From WHTK01 sp965197795 (GTDB lineage: Bacteria; Chloroflexota; Dehalococcoidia; DSTF01; WHTK01): a stretch of 64,000 nt of DNA. A program made the position numbers and the translations under genes. Shown here in pieces: positions 1 through 12,075 of this stretch. The notes beneath the pieces were generated by a model that did not search any database, was not told the DNA's origin, and was given only the letters and a program-made list of their open reading frames with translations. The DNA is taken from NCBI GenBank assembly GCA_965197795.1, contig OZ240228.1, positions 2,418,001 to 2,482,000 of the forward strand, written 5' to 3'. How positions within the stretch are numbered: the first letter of the stretch is position 1; every line of letters starts with the position of its first letter.

Positions 1-2
1 TT

Positions 3-805
3 GGGGCCGGTTACGGCGATACGCTCGGCTTCTTTCCAAGCCCTGCTCGAATCGATCCCGACGTTGGACTCTCTCTAGCTCTTAAGCACGCTGGCTGGAC
101 GTGCCATGAGTGGAGCCTGCAGCAGCGCTCCGCAGACGCCCTCACTAAGCTAACCGACGTTATTAGCGACGGTCCGGCGCTGATTGGGCCTCTGGACATG
201 AATCGCCTGTCTTACCATCCCCGGCGAGGTGGAGGCGTCGCAGACCACTACATAGTGGTGCTTGGGAAGCTCGGTAGACGCTTCACGGTCCATGACCCTG
301 CTGGCTATCCTTTTGCAGAAATCCCAGAAGAGGATCTTGTCGCTGCCTGGTCCGTAGATGCTGGTTATGCTGAGCCGTGTACGCTGAGGTGCGAATTTCA
401 GCAGAGCGAGACGGTGACGCGTCAAGAGATGACGGACCGAACAGTCTCGGCCTTGCGCGAGATGCTCAGCGCGCAGCCCGAGACCACGTCACCAGTCGAA
501 GGCTCGGCGGCCTTGCGCCTTGTTTCAGAGAAACTACGACGGCAAGAGGCTCCACCTTCACTTAGAAGCCTGCCGTTCTTTGGTCTCCACTCGGGGCCCG
601 CCGCTGCGATGACGGAAGCAGATTTCTACTTGCGGCGGGAATGCCGGCCGCCGCTTCGGCGATGATGGAAAAGGCCCGCTTGTTTGGACGTGCTCAGTAT
701 TACGCGGTTCAAAAAGACTGGAGTGCCGTCGCCAGCGCATTCGACGCACTGGCTGAAGCCGAGGACGAATTTACGTCCGCCGTCCTCGGTGCTAAGGAGC
801 TTTGA
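3..805 (+). pseudogene. C39-like / BtrH-like papain-fold protein, 5' end outside window, frameshifted
   Basis: The reading frame is open from the window edge (codons from position 3) to a stop at 663-665, so the N-terminus with any catalytic Cys lies outside. The DHYIVVLG and VHDPAG motifs match the His and Asp segments of C39-like/BtrH-N papain-fold proteins, hence the family call. Around 638-662 the coding frame changes. A second frame starting near 638 and ending with TGA at 803-805 continues with MMEKARLFGRAQYYAVQKDW, the helical C-terminus such proteins usually have. I infer a one-base frameshift joining two parts of one gene. Substrate and role are unknown. Confidence 0.5.
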
Positions 806-831
806 ACTCGGCATTGTAGGGTCACTTCCGG

Positions 832-2095
<1,264 letters not shown>

Positions 2096-2109
<14 letters not shown>

Positions 2110-3361
2110 ACGTCTCTTCGTCCAGCACGCGTTCGCCGTCCGGCACGTCGCGCGTGATCCTGAGGCCGGGGCCGATCAGCGCGTTGGCGCCGATCTTCAC
2201 GCCCGGCATCGTGCTCGTGTTGACGCCGATCTTCGTCCCCGCGCCCAGCATCAGCCCGAGCTTCTCCCGCCCGGAATCGACTCGTTCATCTCCGATCATG
2301 GATGGCACGGTGCGGCCGTCGATGCGGTAATTCGCCGTCGTGGCGCCATAACCTAACGACGAGTCGTGATCCAGCACGCTGTCACCGATGTAGTTGTGAT
2401 GCAGCTCGACGCCGCCGGCCAGGAAGCTGCGGGCCACCTCGCATCCGAAGCCCACCACGCTGCCCGACCCGAGAATCGAGCCGCGCACCAGCGCGTTGTG
2501 GCCGATGACGCAACCCGGCCCGACCAGCGCCGGCCCGACGATGTGGGCGCCGGGGAACACGCGCACGTCCGGCGCCATGAACACGCCGTCTTCGCGCTGC
2601 TCGTAGCCCGCTCCCGGCGCCTCCTCGCCCCGGGTCCAGAGCGCGAGAAGCATGTCGACGACGTCGAGAACGTGCCAGGAGTACTTCAGCCCTTGCCAGC
2701 GCCCCTGATAGACGTGTGCCTCGTAGTGCGAGGTTTGCGTCAGGCTGGTCAGCGCCCGTTCGTAGGCGTCATCGTCACTGCCATGCGCCGATTCATAGCT
2801 CAGCGTTTGCTGCAGCGCCAGCCACGAGCCGTGGAGGTGCGCGACCAGATTCAGGAGGTCGCTCGGCTCCCTGCCGGCGCCCGGCTTCTCGATCACGGAA
2901 GTGACTCGGTCGCCCTCCAGAGTCAGGTAGCCGCCCGGGAAGTAATCCTTGACTCGCACGGCGCCGATCAGACCCGCGGCGCCGCCGCGTGACCAGCGAT
3001 CCAGCATCTCGGCATGCAGCCGCTGCTCGACCACGTCGTGAGCCTGCGTGATGTACAACGCGCCCTCGCCGAACGCCTCCAACGCCGGCCGGGCGCACAG
3101 CACCGCATCCGCCATCCCCCTCGGCTCCGGCTGCACCGCGACTCGGATCTGCCCTGGGGTCCCGGCTACGATCGCGGACACTTCATCTACGGCGTCGGGA
3201 CGCGTCACGATGACCATGCGGTCGCAACCGAGCTGGCTCAGGCTGTTGAGGTGGCGTTCCAGGAGGCTGCGCGGGCCGAAGGGCAGCAGCAGCTTGTCGT
3301 GCAGGGGCCAGAAGCGGCTGGAGACGCCGCCGGCAAGGATCAGGACGACAGGCTGGCTCAT
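2096..3361 (-). CDS. Sugar-phosphate nucleotidyltransferase with C-terminal left-handed beta-helix (GlmU-like)
   Basis: The N-terminal domain (1-230) opens with LILAGGVSSRFWPL and a downstream KLLLPF, the G-rich NTP-binding signature of nucleotidyltransferases. From about residue 255 the sequence is hexapeptide-like (VGPALVGPGCVIGHNALVRG and similar), which is a left-handed beta-helix. This architecture is that of GlmU and of archaeal-type bifunctional sugar-1-phosphate nucleotidyl/acetyltransferases. The nucleotidyl motif is unusual (GGVSSRF rather than GGxGTRM), so the substrate is uncertain. It would supply activated sugars for envelope or glycan synthesis. It lies upstream of and overlaps the CorC-like gene. 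Confidence 0.75.
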
Positions 3362-3641
3362 CGCGGCCAGGCTCCGTCCTTCGGTTTTGAAACGCTACTG
3401 GGAAGTTTATCCGGAGGTTCTTCGGACATCATCACCGCAGGTGAGGCCGAGGCTCGTGTCGCCGTGGGGGCCGACCTGCTTTACGTTTTCGTTCCTTTCG
3501 TCCGGCTAACAGCCGACACCACTATCTTATCGGCGTAATCGAAATCGCTGTCAAGTCAGGGATACTGTCTAAAACCGCGTTCGGAGCATCGCGATCGAAT
3601 ACTACACCGACCCCCGCTTCGCCGAGACTTACGACGCCGAT

Positions 3642-4244
3642 ATGGGCGCCGCGGCGGACGCGATGAACGACACGCGATTCTACCTGGGACTGGCGCGTCA
3701 GGCCTCGACCAGACGGCACGCGGTGCTGGAGCTCGCCTGCGGCACCGGACGCATCACGCTGCCGATCGCTCGCGATGGCATCGAGATCGTCGGGCTGGAC
3801 AACGCGCCGGCGATGCTCGACATCGCGCGGCGCAAAGCCTCAGCCGAGGACCTGCACGTCACCTGGGTCGAGGCCGATATGCGCGACTTCGACCTCGGGC
3901 ACCGCTTTGGCCTGGTGATCATCCCGTATCGTTCTTTCCTCCACCTGCTCACGGACGACGACCAGGCAGACTGCCTCGCGGCCGTGTTCCGACACCTTGA
4001 GCCCGGCGGCCGCCTCGCGCTCAACTTCTTCGCGCCGCCCTTCGCTCGACCCGGCAGCGAACCCACGATCTCGCGCATCTACAAGCACATGCGCCTGCAA
4101 TACGTCTTGAAGCACGAGATGGAATCGTTGCTGGCGCGCGCGGGCTTCGAGCTGGAGGCGCTCTATGGTAGCTTCGATAACGAGCCTTTTACTGCCGCCA
4201 GAAGCGAGCTCATCTGGATCGCCAGAAGACCTGACGGCTCGTAG
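3642..4244 (+). CDS. Class I SAM-dependent methyltransferase
   Basis: The SAM-binding motif I is VLELACGTGRITLPIA, with a motif II acidic residue in IVGLDNAPAMLDIARRK, so this is a Rossmann-fold methyltransferase of the Methyltransf_25 type. The first ATG in frame is at 3642. The frame is open back to 3573 and encodes EYYTDPRFAETYDAD, which reads like the usual N-terminus of the family. No ATG, GTG or TTG occurs in that upstream stretch, so either the start is an unusual ATC (3588 or 3594) or the annotated N-terminus is short. The substrate cannot be inferred. Confidence 0.75.
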   Translation: MGAAADAMNDTRFYLGLARQASTRRHAVLELACGTGRITLPIARDGIEIVGLDNAPAMLDIARRKASAEDLHVTWVEADMRDFDLGHRFGLVIIPYRSFLHLLTDDDQADCLAAVFRHLEPGGRLALNFFAPPFARPGSEPTISRIYKHMRLQYVLKHEMESLLARAGFELEALYGSFDNEPFTAARSELIWIARRPDGS

Positions 4245-4313
4245 CAACCGCGTATATAGGCATCACCTATAATGCGCATGGTTAAAATAAGATGCATTAG
4301 GCTTTCACAAGTA

Positions 4314-4341
4314 TTGACACCCTGTGTTTCCGGTTTGTAAC
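4314..4341 (+). promoter_or_regulatory. Candidate sigma-70 promoter for the zinc-ribbon gene
   Basis: A perfect TTGACA at 4314-4319 is followed after 16 nt by TGTAAC (4336-4341), about 60 bp upstream of the ORF at 4398. The -10 box is weak. Confidence 0.4.
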
Positions 4342-4397
4342 CTGTTCTTGCTTTCACAAATGAACCCCGGTTGGGATGAGATCGGAAACGCTGAAGG

Positions 4398-4613
4398 ATG
4401 ACAATGCAAGCAACGCTCCCCCGTGTTTGCCCCCGCTGCAAGGGCTCGATGATCGTCGAGCGCGACTGGTACGGCGCATACAGCACCTGCATCTGTTGCG
4501 GCCACGTACACGAAGCCGTTTCGTCTCCCGCCATTGACCTGATGCTCGAGGACGAGGAAGGCGGCGGCCGCCAGCGCCGCCGACAGCCTTCCCACGGCAA
4601 GCTCCGCCTGTAA
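4398..4613 (+). CDS. Small zinc-ribbon protein
   Basis: This 71-residue protein has two CxxC pairs, CPRC at residues 11-14 and CICC at about 32-35. They are spaced as in a zinc ribbon, with an acidic middle and a basic Arg/Gln C-terminus. An alternative ATG lies two codons downstream. It is monocistronic, with its own candidate promoter and a strong hairpin terminator right after the stop. No function can be assigned; nucleic-acid binding is possible from the fold and basic tail. Confidence 0.65.
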   Translation: MTMQATLPRVCPRCKGSMIVERDWYGAYSTCICCGHVHEAVSSPAIDLMLEDEEGGGRQRRRQPSHGKLRL

Positions 4614-4641
4614 GCCCTAACCCAGGCTCCGCCTTCAATCA

Positions 4642-4676
4642 AAAGAGGGATCCTTCACTTTGAAGGGTCCCTCTTT
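4642..4676. terminator. Bidirectional hairpin terminator
   Basis: AAAGAGGGATCCTTC pairs with GAAGGGTCCCTCTTT across a 5-nt loop, with a single G:T or mismatch position. It lies between the zinc-ribbon gene (+) and hsp20 (-). Confidence 0.8.
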
Positions 4677-4738
4677 CACGTCCCCCACCTTGCCGGCAAG
4701 CCCGACGTGAAGGGCCTGCCGGCGCTCACCGCGAGCGC

Positions 4739-5227
4739 TTAGTTCGACGTGCCGTTGACGACCTCCGGGCCGCTCTCTACCTTGATCTGCTTCGGGCGCA
4801 GCGCCTCGGCCTTCGGCAGGCTCAGCTGCAGGATGCCGTTGTCGAACTTGGCCTCGGCCTTGTCCGCGTCGACGCTGACTGGCAAGCTGAGCGCGCGATG
4901 GAAGGAGCCGTAGCGGATCTCGCGACGGTAGAAGTCCTTCTTCTTCTTCTTCTTCTTCTCCTCCTCCTCGGTCTTCTCCTCGTGCGCCGCCTTGATGGTC
5001 AGCACGTCGTTCGCGACCGTTACCTCGACCTCCTCCGGCTTGACGCCCGGCAGCGAAGCCTTGACCTCGAGCGCCTCGTCCGTCTCGGAAACCTCGATCG
5101 GGAAGGTAGTCTCTGTTTCAATCGATCTGGGAATCACGCGCCAGGGGCGCGAGAAGCCCAGATCGAACAGACGGTCCATGGTGGTGAGCATGTCACCAGA
5201 CGGGGTCCAACGAGTCAGGTTCGTCAC
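4739..5227 (-). CDS. Hsp20/alpha-crystallin small heat-shock protein
   Basis: The alpha-crystallin domain spans about residues 45-148, with ASLPGVKPEEVEVTVANDVL and the C-terminal beta strand region FDNGILQLSLPK. Small heat-shock proteins bind unfolding proteins as oligomers without ATP and pass them on to ATP-driven chaperones. The start is GTG at 5227, preceded at about 9 nt by AGGAGG. An unusual run of Glu then seven Lys (residues 89-99) sits in the loop before DFYRREIRYGSF. It is encoded by a GAG/AAG triplet repeat. The gene is divergent from the dnaJ-like gene, and the shared intergenic region carries a HAIR-like palindrome. Confidence 0.92.
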   Translation of the reverse strand: MTNLTRWTPSGDMLTTMDRLFDLGFSRPWRVIPRSIETETTFPIEVSETDEALEVKASLPGVKPEEVEVTVANDVLTIKAAHEEKTEEEEKKKKKKKDFYRREIRYGSFHRALSLPVSVDADKAEAKFDNGILQLSLPKAEALRPKQIKVESGPEVVNGTSN

Positions 5228-5280
5228 TTCTGTATTCCTCCTCTGATTACTGCCTGGCCTCTCTCCGGCCTCTTGACATG

Positions 5281-5309
5281 ATCCTAATATGGTCTATGTC
5301 AGGTGTCAA
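5281..5309 (-). promoter_or_regulatory. Promoter for hsp20
   Basis: On the minus strand TTGACA (5309-5304), a 17-nt spacer and TAGGAT (5286-5281) form a good vegetative promoter about 50 nt upstream of the GTG start. Confidence 0.55.
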
Positions 5310-5313
5310 TAGA

Positions 5314-5334
5314 TTTGATATGTATATTATCAAG
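5314..5334. promoter_or_regulatory. HAIR-like HspR operator candidate
   Basis: TTTGATA (5314-5320), seven bases, then TATCAAG (5328-5334) form an inverted repeat. The TTGA-N11-TCAA geometry is that of the HAIR element (CTTGAGT-N7-ACTCAAG) bound by HspR. It lies between divergent hsp20 and dnaJ-like genes and next to the -35 box of hsp20. HspR itself is encoded at 6536. Confidence 0.5.
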
Positions 5335-5387
5335 TTTCTTCACTGTTACATTTGACTGAACCTGCGCCTGCTGCTACACTGATCTTC

Positions 5388-6299
5388 GTGGCAAAAAATT
5401 TCTACGAGGTCCTCGGTGTCGAGCGCAGCGCGAGCGAAAAGGAGATTCGCTCCGCCTACCGCCGCCTCGCCCGCAAGCACCACCCCGACGTCAACCCCAG
5501 CGACCGCGCCTCCGAGGCGATCTTCAAGGAGGTCAACGCCGCCAACGACGTGCTCTCCGACCCCGAGAAGCGCCGCAAGTACGACACGTACGGCGATCAA
5601 TGGGAGCACGCCGACGAGATCGAGCGGATGCAGCGGTCACGCGGCGGTCGTGGCGGCAACGTTCGCTTCACCTCAACCGACCTGGGCGACCTCGGCGACG
5701 TCGACCTGGGCAGCCTGTTCGGCGGCATCTTCGGCGGCGGCAACCGCGGCTTCGGCGCCGCGACCTGGTCTCGGCGCCCGCCAGCCAGCGTCGACCAGCC
5801 GATCGAGGTGACGCTGGACGAGGCGGCCAACGGCGCTACGCGCGTGCTGATGGTCGAAGGCGACCACGGCGACTCGCGCCGGCTCGAGGTCAAGATCCCG
5901 CCCGGCGTCGACAACGGCTCGCGGGTGCGCATCGCCGGCGAAGGGCAGGCCGGCTTCGGCGGCCAGCGCGGCGACCTCTACCTCGTCGTCAGCGTCAAGC
6001 CAAACCCGCTGTTCGAGCGCAAGGCCGACGACCTCTATACCGACGTCGAGATGGCGCTGACAACGCCGGTGCTCGGCGGCGAGGTGGAAGTCCAGGGCCT
6101 CAGCAAGAAGGTCGCGCTGAAGCTGCCGCCGGGCACCCAGAACGGGCAGCACTTCCGCCTCACCGGACTCGGCATGCCAAAGCTGGGCCAGCCGGACAAG
6201 CGCGGCGACCTCTTCGCCCGCGTCAAGGTCCAGCTGCCAAAGGAGCCCACGGAAGCGCAGCAGCAGCTCTTCGAGCAGCTCAAGGAGTCGGGAGCATGA
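5388..6299 (+). CDS. cbpA: DnaJ-family co-chaperone (CbpA type)
   Basis: A J domain (residues 3-68) with the HPD motif in KHHPDVNP is followed by a G/F-rich linker (LFGGIFGGGNRGFG) and two DnaJ C-terminal beta-barrel domains, without the Cys-rich zinc finger of true DnaJ. This is the CbpA/type II layout. Such proteins stimulate DnaK ATPase and deliver substrates. I chose GTG at 5388, giving MAKNFYEVLGV, over a TTG at 5352 because the family N-terminus begins there. hspR follows after about 240 bp that contain a repeat element, an order seen in other dnaJ-hspR clusters. Confidence 0.88.
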   Translation: MAKNFYEVLGVERSASEKEIRSAYRRLARKHHPDVNPSDRASEAIFKEVNAANDVLSDPEKRRKYDTYGDQWEHADEIERMQRSRGGRGGNVRFTSTDLGDLGDVDLGSLFGGIFGGGNRGFGAATWSRRPPASVDQPIEVTLDEAANGATRVLMVEGDHGDSRRLEVKIPPGVDNGSRVRIAGEGQAGFGGQRGDLYLVVSVKPNPLFERKADDLYTDVEMALTTPVLGGEVEVQGLSKKVALKLPPGTQNGQHFRLTGLGMPKLGQPDKRGDLFARVKVQLPKEPTEAQQQLFEQLKESGA

Positions 6300-6401
6300 A
6301 GCAAGGAGCGACGAACTTTAGCCGCGGGCCTCAGGCCACGGGGTTCCCAACCTTGGCGAGCAGGGTTCGTCCCCAAGCGGCTCGAGACTCAGACACGCAA
6401 A

Positions 6402-6486
6402 GCAGGGGTACAGGGGGTGCAACCCCCTGACGGGGGGCCTGAGGGGGGTGTCCCCCCAGCCTCCTCTAAAAGGAGGGGCGCAGCAG
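6402..6486 (+). repeat. Intergenic palindromic repeat, copy 1
   Basis: This GC-rich element begins with GCAGGGGTA and contains the hairpins GGGGGTGCAACCCCC and GGGGGGTGTCCCCCC. It ends with TCCTCTAAAAGGAGGGGCGC and AGCAG. A related element with the same start and end lies at 27372-27483. It sits between the dnaJ-like gene and hspR. Confidence 0.6.
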
Positions 6487-6535
6487 ACAAGGCCTTCAGG
6501 CCGCAGGATGCGCAGCCCCGAACGGAACGTAAACA

Positions 6536-6883
6536 ATGAACGACGCCTTTACCGAAGACCACGAAGAGCCCGCGTTCATCATCAGCGTCGCGGCGCGCAT
6601 GCTGGGCCTGCACGCCCAGACGCTGCGCTACTACGAGCGCGTCGGCCTGATCATCCCGTCGCGCTCGCGCGGCCGCATCCGCCTCTACTCACGCGCCGAC
6701 CTCGAGCGCGTGCGCCAGGCGCAACGCCTGATCGACGAGCTCGGCGTCAACCTCGCCGGCGCAGAGGTGATCATCGATATGTCGCAGCGCCTCCGGGGGC
6801 TGGAGGAAGAAAACGACGCGCTGCGCCGCGAGCTGCAGCGCCTCCGCGACACCCGCCTCCCGGCGCCGCGGGCAGAGGAGTGA
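6536..6883 (+). CDS. hspR: MerR-family heat-shock repressor HspR
   Basis: The 115-residue protein begins with a MerR helix-turn-helix: ISVAARMLGLHAQTLRYYE at residues 15-33 and GRIRLYSRADLERV. It ends in a coiled coil (LEEENDALRRELQRLRD). The sequence and the linkage to dnaJ and clp genes are those of HspR, which represses chaperone genes through HAIR operators and senses heat with DnaK as co-repressor in actinobacteria. A HAIR-like site is present at 5314. No clear HAIR site was found directly upstream of the clp gene. Confidence 0.88.
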   Translation: MNDAFTEDHEEPAFIISVAARMLGLHAQTLRYYERVGLIIPSRSRGRIRLYSRADLERVRQAQRLIDELGVNLAGAEVIIDMSQRLRGLEEENDALRRELQRLRDTRLPAPRAEE

Positions 6884-6893
6884 CCGATGAGGA

Positions 6894-7343
6894 ATGACTC
6901 CCCATCTTCAGATGAAGGACTGGGCTCGAATGCCCATATCTCTACCGATGTTGTTCCAGCAGGTTTTTGGGTCTCGTCGTCACTGTAAAGACGAGCGCTT
7001 AGCATTCACGATTATTTACGCTGCAATTGTGGGAGGTGTTCTGTCCTTTCTTTCAGAAGCTGAAAACAACCAAGAAACGAGAGTTGTCCTCCTATCCTTC
7101 CTGATTGCGGTAACGACTCTTGGATTACTACTTTGCTTGAGACTAAAGAACGTGATTGAGCGAACAACCGATGACATCAAGAGCCTCTTAGAAGCCCGTG
7201 GTCCTGGTCACCCGATCACATTCTTCGCCGATGGGCCAAGCGCTTCTGGCTGGACGCGTTGGTTTCCTCTCGTACGGATATTCCCGGCCTTTTATGGGGT
7301 TGCTCTGCTACTTCTTTTTGCCCTACTTCTTCTGACGTGGTGA
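6894..7343 (+). CDS. Hypothetical membrane protein, AT-richer than neighbours
   Basis: No family is recognised. Three hydrophobic segments are visible (about residues 37-54, 64-82 and 130-148), with a polar stretch between the second and third. The start is uncertain. ATG at 6894, 6930 and 6948 are in frame, while another frame beginning at 6887 gives only a 33-codon ORF. Base composition is clearly lower in GC than the flanking hspR and clp genes, and codon use is mixed, so recent acquisition is possible. It separates hspR from the clp gene. Confidence 0.5.
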   Translation: MTPHLQMKDWARMPISLPMLFQQVFGSRRHCKDERLAFTIIYAAIVGGVLSFLSEAENNQETRVVLLSFLIAVTTLGLLLCLRLKNVIERTTDDIKSLLEARGPGHPITFFADGPSASGWTRWFPLVRIFPAFYGVALLLLFALLLLTW

Positions 7344-7452
7344 AGACACCAGAGAGTAGTGAAGAGGATCTCACCGCAAACAGAAGCCGCCGGTTTCGAC
7401 CGCGGAGTGCAGCAAAAGCACGAAACGCGTCAGCGTAGAGGGATAAAACATC

Positions 7453-9906
<2,454 letters not shown>

Positions 9907-9971
9907 CGTCCGCTTACGCCCCGACCTCCGACCGGATCTTCACCGCGGCCTGAATACTTGCGGGACGAACA

Positions 9972-10006
9972 AAGAAGCAGCAGGCTAATGCCTGCTGCTT
10001 CTTTTT
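9972..10006 (+). terminator. Rho-independent terminator of the clp gene
   Basis: AAGAAGCAGCAGGC pairs perfectly with GCCTGCTGCTTCTT around a TAAT loop and is followed by T residues. Confidence 0.92.
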
Positions 10007-10033
10007 AGCGCTCCTTTAGGTAAGGTGCAACCC

Positions 10034-11010
10034 TTAGTTCTGCGGAGCTGGAATTGCCTTGTTGTTGCCAATCGCCACTCCAAAAAATGGAGAGTCAAAG
10101 CCTTTCACCTTGTTGTTCGTGAAAGTGTTGCCGGAGCCTTGGTCGACGGTGCCAAAGTCACCATGCGGCCCGTCAGTTCCAAAGTCGAGAACACGGTTGT
10201 TGTCGTAAATGCCGTCGTCACCCAAAGCCCAAATTCCAACATCGGAGTTGCCGCGAACGTTATTGTTGCTCACATTAACGCCATCCGCCGCGAAGATTAG
10301 AATCGCGCTGGCGGCGAAGTTAGAAGCCCTCAGCCACTGATTGCCTTCGACGACGTTGCCGGTCACACTGCCTGTCGCGCCGAAGCCGACCTGGATGCTG
10401 TTCGCGGCCAAGTACGCTTGGGTTGCGCTATCACCAATCCGGTTGAGGTGAATGTTTACGGAGACATCACCGTTGGCCACGATGCCGTCTTCTGGAAATC
10501 GTCGATTCTATTGTTAGCTATTTCTACGACCTGCGTGTCCGGGTGCGTGCCGTCGAATGGAGCGTTGCGCACCTCAATGGCGTTGCCTTCTTGGCAGCCG
10601 CTGGCGTCCTAGTTCAGGTCCAGAATCGCATTGTGAGTAATGGAGCCACTCGCACCCTCGAACATGATGCCGCGCAGACGATCGGCGCCTCCGTCACAGA
10701 CGTTGGCGAGACCGGAGACGGTTACGGTTAGGTTCTTCACATAGGCTGTCGCGCCACCATTCATTACGACCGCGCCCCGGAAGTGGTCTCCCGCCGGGTC
10801 AACAGCCGTAATTGTGTGGCCGGCTCCGTTGAGGGTAAAACCGTCAGGGATAGGAATGGTTGCGTCTGTCGTGCAATCAGCGTCAAGTGTCTGTACCAGA
10901 CCTGTGGTGGTGAATGTTCAGGTTGTCGCGGCGCTCGCCCGCTGCCCGGCACCAAGTGTTATCGCGCCAGCCACCAGGGCCAACACCGCCAGAATCGCTA
11001 ACTTGTTCAC
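10034..11010 (-). pseudogene. Secreted parallel beta-helix (pectate-lyase-like) protein, decayed
   Basis: A GTG at 11010 begins a signal peptide (VNKLAILAVLALVAGAITLG). In the same frame TGA occurs at codon 31 (10920-10918) and TAG at codon 134 (10611-10609), and a one-base loss near 10485 shifts into the frame ending at 10034. Reading through these lesions gives a continuous Asn/Gly/Val-rich beta-helix sequence (ITHNAILDL, NRIDDFQKT, VSNNNVRGNSDVGIWALGDD). The junction TASW/TGIVANGD supports a single missing G. Beta-helix repeats of this kind occur in right-handed pectate-lyase-like surface proteins. With three lesions the gene is probably inactive. Confidence 0.75.
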
Positions 11011-11158
11011 GTCATAGCCTCCTTGCTAGTGAGAACACTTCGTCCGCGATGCCTTTGGATAATATATTGATCTTCAAAGATCAACCTATTATCGGCTTAT
11101 TCATAAGCGACTATATACCTTTTGATACAAGTCATAAGCTGATCTCGTGCCCAACAAC

Positions 11159-11190
11159 AAGACGCCCCGGCTATTCCGCCGGGGCGTCTT
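11159..11190. terminator. Hairpin terminator after the secreted-protein gene
   Basis: AAGACGCCCCGGC pairs with GCCGGGGCGTCTT around a 6-nt loop, just downstream of the minus-strand stop at 11213. T-rich sequence follows on the minus strand. Confidence 0.75.
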
Positions 11191-11212
11191 TCGCGTCTGG
11201 TTATACGGCGCG

Positions 11213-11848
11213 CTACTGCGCCGTGAACGTCGTCACCTGATCGTTGACCAGGACCGTGTAGGTCTCGCCGGGCTCGAAGTCGATGCCGAGGGCGATGTTG
11301 AGCTCGTAGATACCGTAGATCGCCGTGCAGACGATGTCCGTCGCCGCCGGTATCGAGTTCAGCACCGTCACTTTGATCACGTCGCCGGCACGCTCCACCT
11401 CGTGCTTGTATTGCTGGGCGCAGCCACTCGGCAGCCCGGCCTGCACGTTCAGGAAGTACTGCGGCGGGAACGATTCCGCGACCAGGATCTCCAGCCCATC
11501 GATCGGCGCCGCTTCCGCGCGGCGGTCCGGCGCTAGCCGCGGGTTCTCGCCCGGGTCGATCGGCGTCACCGGCACCTGCGGCTCCGACGGGATCGGCGTA
11601 CCAGGGCCGGCTATAGGAGCGCCGTCTCCCGGCGAGTCGAGGTCGAAGCACCGCTCGCGTCCTCCTGGCTGATGCCGGGCACGTCAAATAGAGGGGCAAG
11701 TGAAGGCCGCCCAACCGCCGGGCGCCGTCGGCAGCGGCGGGTTTTCAACCCGCGGCTCGTCGTCGTCTCCTGTGGCGGCAAATACGAAAGCAACGAAGGC
11801 CAACGCGACGATGGACGCGAAGCCGGCGACGATAACTGGGTTCTTCAT
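11213..11848 (-). pseudogene. Secreted/membrane-anchored hypothetical protein with in-frame TGA
   Basis: An ATG at 11848 with a strong SD (AAGGAGG about 6 nt away) starts a membrane/signal segment (KNPVIVAGFASIVALAF). The frame hits TGA at codon 55 (11686-11684) and then stays open in the same frame to 11213. The downstream part is Pro-rich (APIAGPGTPIPSEPQVPVTP) and ends in a globular domain with two Cys (GCAQQY, IVCTAIYG). No family is recognised. The in-frame stop, or alternatively two compensating indels near it, makes this look like one interrupted gene. A terminator lies just past its end. Confidence 0.55.
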
Positions 11849-11920
11849 GCTCCCTCCTTATACCCCAAGACGACGCAGAGGCGTACGAAGTTCCGGGCAA
11901 GGTTTAGGAGTCCGTTTCAC

Positions 11921-11974
11921 CATCCTGAGCTTGTCGAACCACGCTACGTCGCGTCCTTCGACAAGCTCAGGATG
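11921..11974. repeat. 18-bp perfect inverted repeat, dispersed family
   Basis: CATCCTGAGCTTGTCGAA (11921-11938) and its exact reverse complement (11957-11974) flank 18 bp. A third single copy occurs at 31011-31028 upstream of menC. Confidence 0.75.
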
Positions 11975-12075
11975 CCGGGCTTGTCCCGTTGATCCCTACA
12001 ACCGCTTCCCAGTTCTGATACCTTGGATCTACGTCTGGCTCGGGATCCGGCCGGTTCGTCGCCAAAGGAGGCGAT

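Noticed and set aside
2366..2992. Long plus-strand frame opposite the nucleotidyltransferase gene, and similar long antisense frames (for example 7216-8298, 8362-9195, 20163-21353, 37056-38216)
   Set aside because: High GC makes antisense frames long; their translations are Arg/Ala/His-rich without motifs and lie opposite well-supported genes.
10609..11686. Stop-codon recoding (TGA as Trp/Cys or TAG as Gln) to explain in-frame stops
   Set aside because: TAG, TGA and TAA all end intact genes in this window (for example trpD and the HpcH aldolase end with TAG), and the affected genes also carry frameshifts.
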